A stretch of DNA of 10,809 bases from an uncultured Mycoplasma sp. (lineage in GTDB: Bacteria; Bacillota_I; Bacilli_A; Mycoplasmatales; Metamycoplasmataceae). A program made the position numbers and the translations under genes. This document shows, one piece after another, positions 1 through 7,632 of this stretch (within the stretch, counting starts at the first letter, position 1; each line of letters begins with the position of its first letter). The stretch is taken from the NCBI GenBank assembly GCA_946998935.1, contig CAMQBE010000008.1, forward strand, positions 1-10,809, given 5' to 3'. The notes under the pieces are model-generated. The model had not been told where the DNA came from, did no database searches, and saw only the letters and a program-made list of their open reading frames with translations.

Positions 1-164
1 TATAGGAAAAATTTAACCTGTTAAAATTTATGAAAATAAACTATTTATATTTGGCCAAATATATTTACTAGCTATACCAATAATTATTTTTGTAATTACA
101 TTTCTATTTTTATATTAAAATTGAGATATTAAATACGCGCTATGTAAAAAAATAAGGAGACCTC
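1..164 (+). promoter_or_regulatory. AT-rich leader upstream of tig, weak promoter candidate
   Basis: No complete gene is visible here. A weak sigma-70-like pair can be drawn: TTGTAA (90-95) as a -35 box and TATATT (111-116) or the overlapping TAAAAT (116-121) as a -10 box. The 15 bp spacing of the first pair is shorter than ideal. The clear signal is the ribosome binding site AAGGAG at 154-159, five bases before the tig ATG. Frame 2 is open from 17 to a TAA at 116-118 and would encode a hydrophobic stretch, but it has no ATG and a stop just upstream at 14-16. Confidence 0.3.
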
Positions 165-1715
165 ATGGCAGATAATAAAAAAACTATTACAGTAGATTCT
201 AAAAAACAAGAAATCAAAAAAGAAATTCATTTAGTTGGCAAAGAATGAAAAGACTTATGCTCACAAGCTAAAAAAGAAATAGCTAAAACTTTAAAAGTTG
301 ATGGCTATCGTCCTGGTCATATACCTGAAAATATTGTTAACCAAAAAGTTTCAATCGCAGATATTGTTTCTAAGGTTATTGAATTAAAAAATCACGATTG
401 GACAAAAGAAGCCTTTGATGAAGCTAAGAAAGAAAACAAAAATACTTTACCAGTGCCTCATTTAGAAATCAACGCTTTTAGTGAAGATGAATTTAGCGGT
501 GCAATCGTATTCCCATTATCAAATGATTTAAGTAAGTTAGATTTCAAAAAATTAGGTATTAAATATTCTGAAGTTAAACCAACTGATAAAGATGTTGAAG
601 AAATGATTCAAAAAACTTTGGAACAACAAGCATTATTATTACCTTTAAAAGACAATGAAAAAACACAAAATGGCGACACAGTTAAAATCAATTACAAAGG
701 ATTTATTGGTGATGAACCTTTTGAAGGCGGGGAAGCTAATAATTACGATCTTAAATTAGGCTCAATGACTTTTATCGAAGGTTTTGAAGAACAATTAATG
801 GACAAAAAAACTGGCTGAAAAGGTGAAATTAATGTTAATTTCCCTAAGAATTATGGTGTAACTAAATTAGCTAACAAAAAAGCTACTTTTGAAGTAGAAA
901 TTGTTGAGGCGAAAAGACCTGAAAAAGTTGAATTAACAGAAGACAAATTAAACTTATTTAGAGCTTATGGTGTTAAAACTGTTAAAGAATTAAAAGCTAA
1001 CTTAGCTCTTAAAAATAAATATTCTAAATTACTTGAAGGTATGGAAAACTTCTTAGATGACGTTATTTCTAAAGCTTATGAAAAGAATGATTTTGAAGTT
1101 AATGATGTATTTTTGGAAGAAAGAATCAAAAACTCAAAACAAAAAGTTATTGACAATTTAAAGCAAAACAAAATTAAATACAATGAATATCTTCAATTGT
1201 TAGGTCAAACTGACGAACAATTTATGAAAGTTATTAAAGAAACAGAAGCCAAAGAAGCTAAAAGAGGATTTATTATTAATGAATTAGTTTCAAGATACAA
1301 AGAAGCTGTTAAATTAAATGATGATGATATTAATTTCTTCAAAAACGCAATGGGACTAACATTAGGATTCCCCTACTCAATTCTTGAACAATTCTTATTC
1401 AATAACAAGGAACAATTTGAAGAACGTTTACAACCTGAAATGAAAGATATTATTCTTAAAGAATTAATCCTTAAAGACTTAGATAAAGCTGGCTATGACA
1501 AGTACATTAAAGTTAAAAAAGAACTTGGCAAAGAAATAGAAACTGCTGTTAAAGCAATCAAAGCTTTCGAAGAAAAAGAAAAGAAAGAAAGCGAAGAAAA
1601 GATTAAAGCTGCTCAAGCAGATAAAAAAGATCAAGTAGAAAATAAAGAAGATAAAAACGAAACACCTAAAGCTAAAAAAGAATCTACTAAAAAAACTTCT
1701 AAATCTACTAAATAA
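165..1715 (+). CDS. tig: Trigger factor (ribosome-associated chaperone / peptidyl-prolyl isomerase)
   Basis: Trigger factor docks at the ribosomal exit tunnel and shields and folds nascent chains in the cytoplasm. The ATG at 165 follows AAGGAG by five bases and gives 516 residues when TGA is read as Trp (for example at 246-248 and 816-818). The N-terminal ribosome-binding signature is visible as GYRPGHIP, residues 47-54, matching the family GFRxGxxP. An FKBP-type PPIase domain spans about 169-250 (NGDTVKINYKGFIGDEPFEG, then a GFEEQL segment and a FPKNYG segment). A long helical C-terminal region follows. The protein is longer than E. coli trigger factor (432 aa), mainly because of a Lys/Glu-rich, low-complexity tail from about residue 465 that ends in Lys/Ser/Thr repeats. 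The gene appears monocistronic, with its own terminator. An ATG at 1041 lies inside this gene and is not a separate start. Confidence 0.96.
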
Positions 1716-1729
1716 TCATTACAATAACG

Positions 1730-1754
1730 AAGCATTCATCCCGAATGCTTTTTT
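1730..1754 (+). terminator. Rho-independent terminator of tig
   Basis: An 8-bp stem AAGCATTC (1730-1737) pairs with GAATGCTT (1743-1750) around a 5-nt loop. It is followed by four more T residues (1751-1754) and starts 15 nt after the tig stop. Confidence 0.88.
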
Positions 1755-1762
1755 ATTAAAAC

Positions 1763-1786
1763 AAAAGACACCTACAAAGGTGCCTT
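1763..1786 (-). terminator. Rho-independent terminator of tRNA-Lys
   Basis: Read on the minus strand, AAGGCACCT (1786-1778) pairs with AGGTGTCTT (1773-1765) around a TTGT loop, with one G-U pair, and is followed by TTTTGTTTT. The T-tract and the wobble pair favour minus-strand use, so it ends the tRNA transcript. It stands back to back with the tig terminator. Confidence 0.75.
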
Positions 1787-1808
1787 CTTAATGGTCTTGT
1801 TAGAGATA

Positions 1809-1884
1809 TGGTACATCGTGCAGGGATCGAACCTGTGACCCGAGGATTAAGAGTCCTCTGCTCTACCAGCTGAGCTAACGATGC
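1809..1884 (-). tRNA. tRNA-Lys(CUU)
   Basis: This 76-nt tRNA folds as a standard cloverleaf on the minus strand. The acceptor stem is GCATCGT/ACGATGT with a G-U first pair. The D arm is GCTC..GAGC. The anticodon stem GAGGA/TCCTC encloses the loop CTCTTAA, giving anticodon CTT, which reads AAG lysine codons. The T arm contains GGTTCGATCC. The 3' CCA is encoded (TGG at 1809-1811 on the plus strand). The gene stands alone with its own promoter-like box and terminator. Confidence 0.96.
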
Positions 1885-1896
1885 AAATGCATAGTT

Positions 1897-1902
1897 ATTA
1901 TA
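1897..1902 (-). promoter_or_regulatory. -10 box of tRNA-Lys promoter
   Basis: A perfect TATAAT is read on the minus strand, 12 bases upstream of the mature tRNA 5' end. Only a poor -35 candidate (TGCAAG, 1923-1918) lies upstream. The call rests on the -10 match and its position. Confidence 0.5.
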
Positions 1903-1950
1903 TATTAATTTAATAATCTTGCATAAAAATATTTAGCTTATTTACAAATT

Positions 1951-1993
1951 AAAAAAAATTACAAAATGCCCTACGCAATAGAGTATTTTGTAA
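1951..1993 (-). terminator. Strong terminator of the ECF S-component gene
   Basis: On the minus strand, TTACAAAAT (1993-1985) pairs with ATTTTGTAA (1967-1959). After one mismatch an inner 5-bp stem CTCTA/TAGGG closes a TTGCG loop. Eight T residues follow (1958-1951). It begins 6 nt after the stop of the minus-strand gene. Confidence 0.85.
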
Positions 1994-1999
1994 AAATCA

Positions 2000-2989
2000 C
2001 TAATAGCAAATACTATCGTTTTTGTTAATTAAAGGCGCCATAATACTATAGGTAAAATAGATAATAAACATGTTACCTCAAATCTTTATTGGACTCATTA
2101 AACAGTGGTTAAAAATAAATACAAAAATATCATTTTTATTGCTTGTAGTTAAGCTATCTGCTAAAGCTAAAACTGGCACGTTAATTAATTCAATAAATGC
2201 TGAGAAAACAACAATTGGAACAATAATTAAATAACGTTTTGGCCTCATCTTAAATCTTGCTATTCAAAGAAAAATAAGCATTGTTGCATAACCTGAAAGC
2301 ATTAAAGCTAATAGACCTATGCGATTCTTAATAACACCTCTATTAATAATATCGTCGCTAATTTGGAAATATACAACTCAAGATACTAGTAAACAAATAG
2401 CAACTATTATTAATGTAGCAATAAGCAAGTTAACATTAAGCAATCTATTTTGCGATGTATTAGTTACCCTTATAGCTTTTCTTTGTTCATGTAAATAAAT
2501 AATTTTATTTTCTAGTTTTATAACCTTTTTTGAATTAGGATTTTGAAGTTTTATTTTGTTTAATTTATCCATTAGAAGTTTTATTTTATATTCATAATAA
2601 TTATCTCTATAACGCCCACCAAAATAGTATTTAAGTAACTTCATAAATATTCAACCTATAATACCTGAAACTACACCATCAACTACAGCCGCTAAAGTAT
2701 AAAGTGGGTTGTATCAAGAGGGTAAAAACATAAATGATATTAAATCTGAAAGCAAGCCTACGAAACCACCCACAATAGGGCCAAAAATGAATCCGCTAAT
2801 TTTAATGGGCAAACCTATAAAAGATATTTTATATGTAGGCAAAATAGCTATTGGCAAAAAACCAACAACAACAAATAAAAATACTACTGAAATAGCAATT
2901 AGAATACCAACAAATGATATTTTACGAATTGTCCATTTAGGGATTAGTGCTAAATCTTCATCTTCAGATACATTAAAATTTGTAGACAT
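2000..2989 (-). CDS. ECF transporter S component, folate family (329 aa)
   Basis: This is an integral membrane protein that likely binds a vitamin and docks on the shared EcfA/EcfA'/EcfT energizing module, which is not in this window. TGA codons must be read as Trp to join the reading frame. The start at 2989 follows a GAGGAAAG ribosome site closely. Residues 60-115 match the FolT-type core: LPIKISGFIFGPIVGGFVG, then a LSDLISFMF segment and YNPLYTLAAVVDGVVSG. Hydrophobic segments lie near residues 22-50, 63-90, 95-116, 184-210, 223-246 and 253-280, with a further one near 310-328. Between the third and fourth is a hydrophilic, Lys-rich insert of about 65 residues (117-183) with coiled-coil-like character. 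FolT proteins are usually about 160-200 aa, so the insert and tail make this one unusually long. Folate is the best substrate guess; another vitamin cannot be excluded. Confidence 0.82.
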
Positions 2990-3015
2990 CTTTCCTCGAA
3001 ATATTAATATTTTGA

Positions 3016-3043
3016 ATTATATATAAATATCTATAATTAGCAA
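3016..3043 (-). promoter_or_regulatory. Promoter of the ECF S-component gene
   Basis: On the minus strand, TTGCTA (3043-3038, four of six -35 consensus bases) and a perfect TATAAT (3021-3016) are separated by 16 bp. They lie about 27 nt upstream of the start codon. The intergenic region is shared with the divergent pepA promoter. Confidence 0.6.
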
Positions 3044-3052
3044 TTTTTTTAA

Positions 3053-3061
3053 TGATAAAAT
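3053..3061 (+). promoter_or_regulatory. Extended -10 promoter of pepA
   Basis: TGATAAAAT fits the extended -10 pattern TGnTATAAT with one mismatch. It sits 35 nt before the pepA ATG. No good -35 box is visible, as often seen with extended -10 promoters. A ribosome binding site AAAGGA (3085-3090) follows, six bases before the start. Confidence 0.55.
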
Positions 3062-3096
3062 ATAGTTAATTTTAATTATTTATGAAAGGATTTAAT

Positions 3097-4464
3097 ATGT
3101 CATTATTTACAAAAATAACTACAAAAAGATCTAAAGATGTTTTAATCAAAGGTCTTTGAAAAGAAGATAAAAAAATTGACATGGTTGTTGAAAAATTCGG
3201 CGTTGTTACAGAATTCTTAGACCAAAATGTTGCTTACGTTTATATGGGTGAAAAGAAAAAAGTTTGTTTCTATGGAATGAGCAAAGTATTTAAAGATATT
3301 GTTGCGAATGCTGGTAGAAACTATCAAATTGATCTATCAACTTTTGTTACAGGTTGCTTAAGCCAAGAAGATGTTGTTGAAGCATTTACTCGTTCATATT
3401 ACTTTGAAAAAGGATGCATTTATTCAGCTAGAAAACATGAAGAAAAAGAATTTGATGTTGTTCCTTATTTAGAAAGTGTTTCAAAATTTGTTGAAGAAAG
3501 ATTAAATAAAGCTATTATTGAAGCTGAAGCTACAAATTATGCTCGTAATTTACAAATGACACCTCCAAACATTTGCAATTCAGAATATTTAGCTGATTTA
3601 ATTAAAAAAGATTTTGCTCAATACAAAAACCTTAAAGTTACGGTTTTAAATAAAAAAGAAATTGAAAAACTTGGTATGGGCTTATTACTTTCAGTTAACC
3701 GTGGTTCAGTATATGAAGCTAGAGTTGTTGTTATTGAATATAACGGCGATCCATCAAGCAAAGAAAAAACTGTTTATGTGGGTAAAGGTATCACATTTGA
3801 TGCTGGTGGTTACAACATTAAAACTGGTAGAAATATGCTTGGTATGAAATTTGATATGTCTGGTTCAGTAATTGTTGCTTCAGCGCTTAAAGCTATTGCA
3901 CAATTAAAACCTAAGAAAAATGTTGCTGCTATTATGTGTATCACAGATAACCGCCTTAATGGCGATGCCTCATTACCAGATTCAGTATGAACAGCAATGA
4001 ATGGTAAAACTGTTGAAATCAACAACACAGATGCAGAAGGCCGTTTAGTAATGGCTGATGGATTGGTTTATGGAGCTAAAAAATTAAACGCAACACGTTT
4101 AATTGACGTTGCAACATTAACAGGTGCTATTCTTTCAGCTTTAGGACACACCTATTCAGGTATTTGAGCAACTACTGATAAAGCTTGAGATGAATTCAAA
4201 CACGCTGCAGATTTATCACATGAATTAGTATGAAGAATGCCTTTAGATGAATCATTTGCTAAATTTATTAAGAACTCTAAAGTTGCTGACCTTAAAAACA
4301 CTGACTTAACTGGTATGGGTGGTTCATGCTCAGCTGCTATGTTCTTAAAAGAATTCACCGAAGGCGTTGAATACATCCACTGCGATATTGCCGGAACAGG
4401 CGACATTGATGAAATGGCTCAAGGACCATTAGTAAAAACCTTAACCGAATTAGCTTTACACTAA
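3097..4464 (+). CDS. pepA: Leucyl aminopeptidase, peptidase family M17
   Basis: This cytosolic two-metal aminopeptidase removes N-terminal residues, especially Leu, from peptides. In mycoplasmas it recycles imported peptides. The ATG at 3097 follows AAAGGA by six bases and gives 455 aa with TGA as Trp. The C-terminal catalytic domain is intact. Metal ligands are visible as K230 and D235 ([10 protein letters not shown]), D253 (MKFDMSG), and D312 and E314 (NTDAEGRL, the M17 signature). Catalytic K242 and R316 are also present. These seven positions keep exactly the spacing of the E. coli PepA residues, shifted by 40. The N-terminal domain is shorter and diverged, and the usual FDSGG/FDTGG reads FDAGG. 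An in-frame ATG at 3181 lacks a comparable ribosome site, so 3097 is preferred. Confidence 0.95.
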
Positions 4465-4480
4465 TATTCGCTTTAATAAT

Positions 4481-4514
4481 AAAGTCCAACTGAATAAAAT
4501 CTCTGGACTTTTTT
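4481..4514 (+). terminator. Terminator between pepA and thymidine kinase
   Basis: AAAGTCCA (4481-4488) pairs with TGGACTTT (4504-4511) around a 15-nt loop, and the T run extends to 4514. It begins 17 nt after the pepA stop. No separate promoter is obvious before the next gene, so thymidine kinase may depend partly on readthrough. Confidence 0.75.
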
Positions 4515-4537
4515 ATTGCTTAAAGGAGAAAAAAACT

Positions 4538-5119
4538 ATGTACATGAAGCAAAATGATGGAGTGTTAGAAGTTATTACTGGGCCAATGTTTTCTGGTAAA
4601 ACAGCTGAATTACTCAAAAGAATTAAAATCCTAGAAATAGCAGGTATTAAAACATTGGTTGTTAAACCAAAGTTTGACACAAGATTTTCAAAAACTGAAT
4701 TAGTGAGCCGCACTGGTGCAAAAATAGATGCAGTTCCTATTGATAAAGCAACAGACATATTAAAACTTTGAGACCATAAATATAAAGCTGTAGCTATTGA
4801 TGAGGTGAACTTTATTGATAATGGAATTATGGAAGTTATTGATACATTAGTTATGAATGGTGTAAGAGTTATTTGTTCAGGCCTAGAAATGGACTTCTTA
4901 CGTAGACCTTTTGGTATTATGCCTAATGTTATAGCAGTAGCTGATGATGTACTAAAATTAAAAGCAGTTTGCGTAAAATGCAAATGCGCTGCAGGTTTTA
5001 CTTTTAGAAAGATTTCTAATAATGAATTACATGTTCTAGGCGATAGCGAATATGAAGCTCGTTGCCGTTTGTGCCATATAAAAGGCGAAGCAGAAAAAGC
5101 TGCTAAATCAAGTAAGTAG
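4538..5119 (+). CDS. tdk: Thymidine kinase
   Basis: Type II thymidine kinase makes dTMP from thymidine and ATP, a salvage step needed by organisms that scavenge nucleosides. The protein is 193 aa, a normal length. The P-loop is GPMFSGKT (15-22). D88-E89 form the DEVNF motif, where E89 is the expected catalytic base; the family usually has DEAQF. A GLEMDF segment fits the GLDxDF thymidine-site motif. The zinc-binding lasso region has C145/C148 and C176/C179, the two CxxC pairs of the family. AAGGAG (4523-4528) lies nine bases before the ATG at 4538; a second in-frame ATG at 4544 is a less likely start. One TGA Trp codon is present. Confidence 0.95.
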
Positions 5120-5160
5120 TAGAATAACTAATTATTCTATATAGTAGATAAATAAGAAAG

Positions 5161-5190
5161 TTTACGACCACATTAAATCGTAAATTTTTT
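5161..5190 (+). terminator. Terminator of thymidine kinase
   Basis: TTTACGA (5161-5167) pairs with TCGTAAA (5178-5184) around a 10-nt loop, followed by six T residues. A second, T-less hairpin (TAGAATAA/TTATTCTA, 5120-5139) starts right after the tk stop. The T-tract overlaps the 3' end of the degraded minus-strand membrane frame. Confidence 0.75.
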
Positions 5191-5549
5191 AATTAATTAT
5201 TACTAATGATTTGAGCAAATTAAAATAACCTAACACTCCAATAATAGAAAGATACATACCTAAATAAATATTTACCTTGGTAGGTTTCTTCAATACCACA
5301 GTTATATGATTATTATCTACATAATCTTACGCATTTCTTAAAGTTGAAATTGTGGCTAAAACATTAAGCACAAACAAACAACAACCTATACACAATAATG
5401 GTAGCCATATACTTAAAGGAAATTGTTCAACTATGCCTATAGATAAAACAATTATTGTTGTGTACAACCACAATATATTATTCATTCAAATAGCATTTTT
5501 GATTCTTCTTTCAACTTTTTTTTCATATACTAATGATATAACTAAACAT
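5189..5549 (-). pseudogene. Broken or phase-variable small membrane protein, unidentified
   Basis: On the minus strand an ATG at 5549 opens a frame (MFSYIISIW) that soon meets a run of eight A residues (plus-strand T at 5516-5523). As written, this frame ends shortly after the run. With one A fewer, it joins a long hydrophobic frame containing ERRIKNAIWMNN, then LWLYTTIIVLSIGIV and WLPLLCIGCCLFVLNVLA. That frame meets a TAA at 5327-5329 and then stays open again (DYVDNNHITVV, YLGMYLSIIGVLGYF) to a TAA at 5189-5191. Two to three membrane segments are implied. No Shine-Dalgarno site is visible at 5549 or at the alternative ATG 5485. I do not recognise the family. It may be a decayed gene, or a gene switched by slippage in the A8 tract with a natural end at 5327. 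Confidence 0.5.
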
Positions 5550-5560
5550 TTCTATAATTT

Positions 5561-5589
5561 AAAAAACCTCTAAAGATAACTTAGAGGTT
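5561..5589 (-). terminator. Terminator of the small lipoprotein gene
   Basis: On the minus strand, a 9-bp stem AACCTCTAA (5589-5581) pairs with TTAGAGGTT (5573-5565) around a 7-nt loop. It is followed by further T residues (5564-5561). It starts 22 nt after the lipoprotein stop and separates that gene from the membrane-protein remnant. Confidence 0.85.
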
Positions 5590-5610
5590 AATATTTATAA
5601 TATATGCAAT

Positions 5611-5865
5611 CTATTCAGGGATTAATTTCATAGTTGCTAACAATGCATCACATTGATCATCAGATAGTTTTGCAACATCTTCTTTTGTGAGTTTTTTAAC
5701 ATTATATTTTGTGTGTAATTCTTCACCATATTTTTTATCAAGTTTTTGATATTTATCTCAAACTTCTTTTTGTTTCTTGCTTAAGTGTGTACATGCAACT
5801 GCACAAACTGGTAATGCAGCAACAGATAGTGTAGCTAAGCTACCATATAAAATTGTCTTTTTCAT
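5611..5865 (-). CDS. Small predicted lipoprotein (84 aa), unidentified
   Basis: The ATG at 5865 follows a strong AAAGGAG site by about eight bases, and the frame ends at a TAG at 5611 when one TGA is read as Trp (W36). The N-terminus MKKTILYGSLATLSVAALPV is a basic, then hydrophobic signal peptide. It ends in a lipobox AVAC with Cys25 as the likely lipidated residue. The mature part is about 60 residues, charged and probably helical (HLSKKQKEVWDKYQKLDKKY), with one more Cys at 72. It would be anchored on the outer face of the membrane. It lies downstream of hinT on the same strand but is separated by a terminator-like hairpin and about 140 nt. No convincing promoter was found, and no function can be given. 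Confidence 0.85.
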
Positions 5866-5972
5866 ATCTATACTCCTTTACCTTCTAACGACTTGACAAT
5901 ATTTTAATATTTTTTAATTACAGATATAAATTGTGGAACATTTTAAATTTTTATTTTGCACACAAGCTAATT

Positions 5973-5999
5973 AAAAAATATGGCCATTATTAACCATAT
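5973..5999 (-). terminator. Probable terminator of the p80-p60-hinT operon
   Basis: On the minus strand, ATATGG (5999-5994) pairs with CCATAT (5983-5978) around a 10-nt loop, followed by T residues to 5973. The stem is short, so some readthrough into the lipoprotein gene is plausible. It starts 8 nt after the hinT stop. Confidence 0.55.
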
Positions 6000-6007
6000 A
6001 ATTTAGA

Positions 6008-6343
6008 TTATTTTTTCAAATCACCTTCGCGATAAGGAATGACATGAATGTGTGTATGAAAGATTGATTGTTCAGCTTCTCTACCAGTATTAATAACAAT
6101 TTTGAATCCTGGAATACCCTTATCCAAAACCATTTTTTTAGCTAATTTTCTAGCTACATTTATTAAATGAGCAGCGGTTTTATCATCAGCTTCGGTAATG
6201 TTTTTGCTTCTTTCACGAGGTACTACTAAAAAGTGTCCTGAATGAATTGGAAATTTGTCATAAAATGCTACACAATAGTCATCTTCGTAAAAAATATCTG
6301 CTGGTTCTTTACGTGCAATTATATCTAAAAATAATTGATCCAT
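6008..6343 (-). CDS. hinT: HinT, histidine-triad nucleotide hydrolase
   Basis: HinT-type HIT proteins hydrolyse nucleoside phosphoramidates such as AMP-lysine in the cytoplasm. The protein is 111 aa, the normal size. The triad motif HTHIHVIP lies at residues 96-103 (His96, His98, His100), preceded by the conserved NTGREAEQS loop. The N-terminal part has the HIT pattern IFYEDDYCVAFYD and HSGHFLVVP. The ATG at 6343 is 8 nt after the p60 stop. Its ribosome site AGAGG overlaps the p60 TAG, so translation is probably coupled. In M. hominis, HinT has been reported to interact with the P60/P80 membrane proteins encoded beside it; the same gene set here supports a shared role. Confidence 0.95.
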   Translation of the reverse strand: MDQLFLDIIARKEPADIFYEDDYCVAFYDKFPIHSGHFLVVPRERSKNITEADDKTAAHLINVARKLAKKMVLDKGIPGFKIVINTGREAEQSIFHTHIHVIPYREGDLKK

Positions 6344-6351
6344 ATTAACCT

Positions 6352-7620
6352 CTATTTCTTATCAGCATTATAGTCTTTGTCTTTAAATAATGCATCAAAG
6401 TCTTTACTTGCATCAGTAAATTTCAATTTGTAATCTTGTTTAGCAAAAGCTTTTAAAGCTGTTTCAGCTAAAGAAGAATCTTTAATATAGAAAATATAAG
6501 CTAGTTTATCAAGATTGTGTTCATATGGTGTTCCAACAAAAGTTAATAATCTAACTTTTTTAGTTTTCTTTTCATCATTAGGGTCTTTTAAATCAACTTC
6601 ATCTTTAGCGCCAATTGGAGTAATTTGGTTTACGTAAACAACAACTTTATTGGTTGAAGTTTTATAAGGGTTATAACCTACTTTAGAGAAATTACTATCT
6701 TCTTCATTATTATGCAATTTGCGAATAATAGGGTCATAATAACCATAAATTTTATTAGCTTTTAAGTTTTTAATTGAATCATAATCTCAAGACAAATCAT
6801 AGCTTGTAGCGTTAGTTTCAAAGCCACCGTAACCCTTTAATTTAGCTTGGTCAGCAATATCTGTTAACTTGTCAGTGTTTGGCATCATTTTTGATGAGCG
6901 TTCTTCTTCGATTAGTTTGTTAAATGAATCTGGGTCTTTGATAGTGCCTTGGCCAACAACAAAGAAAGAATCATCTTTGTCTTCTTCTTTAGATGATTTT
7001 CAAATTTGAACCATTTTCTTATTTAAAGCTTCTTCCATCAATAAATAATTTTTTCATTCATATTTTCTATTAGCGTTATCTTTAAAATCATCGCCTTTAA
7101 TTTTCTTCAGCTTATCGAAAGTATCATTTTTGAAAAAGTACCATTTGATAAGAATCATTTCTTCGACTTTTTCTCTAATACCTGTGCCATCAGCTTTTCA
7201 ATAAGTTTGAAAGGCATCGTCATCTGGATTCTTTAATTTATCAATAGAATCTAATTTGCCTATAATACCATCTTTACATCATGTATTTGCTTGTTTAGCA
7301 AAGTAATAAGGATCTTTGTTGATTTGTTCTTTAGCATATAAATCAAAAGCTTTTTTAGAGTCTTTATACAATTCTGAACCTTTATTCATGAATGTAGTTT
7401 TATAAATATCTGGATTTGAAATATCTAGACCATAAAGTGAAGAAATAACTAGAGTTCTATATTTACTTTCAACTTCTTTAACACGTGCTGCATTTTTTAA
7501 GAATTCATCTTGAGCTACTTTTTTATCTGAATCAATAGTTTTACCACAACTAACAACGGCTGCTGTTGGAAGAACTGCTAAAGGAGCTAAAGCACCAAAA
7601 TTTAATAATTTTTTATTCAT
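6352..7620 (-). CDS. p60: P60-like surface lipoprotein of the HinT cluster
   Basis: This is the second gene of the operon, 422 aa, with several TGA Trp codons. The N-terminus MNKKLLNFGALAPLAVLPTA is a signal peptide, followed by the lipobox AVVSC with Cys25 as the lipid anchor. The mature protein is hydrophilic, rich in Lys, Asp and aromatic residues, with no further membrane segment, so it should be exposed outside the cell. I recognise it mainly by context: it lies between p80 and hinT, as in the M. hominis cluster whose P60 and P80 form a membrane complex contacted by HinT. The ATG at 7620 is 12 nt after the p80 stop, with AAAGGA in the gap. Its biochemical function is unknown. Confidence 0.85.
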
Positions 7621-7632
7621 GTTTGTTCCTTT

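Noticed and set aside
2709..3026. Plus-strand open frame opposite the start of the ECF gene
   Set aside because: It is the antisense shadow of a clear membrane-protein gene, with no ribosome site and an unnatural Pro/Lys/Ile-rich composition.
4513..4983. Minus-strand open frame of 156 codons opposite thymidine kinase
   Set aside because: Thymidine kinase has all expected motifs on the plus strand. The antisense frame has no start signal and a Ser/Thr/Ile-rich composition typical of shadows.
5352..5573. Plus-strand open frame with a GTG start between tk and the lipoprotein gene
   Set aside because: It has no ribosome site, lies antisense to the better minus-strand membrane frame, and ends inside the lipoprotein terminator hairpin.
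5893..5898. Perfect TTGACA on the plus strand
   Set aside because: No -10 box follows at a usable distance, and no plus-strand gene lies downstream.
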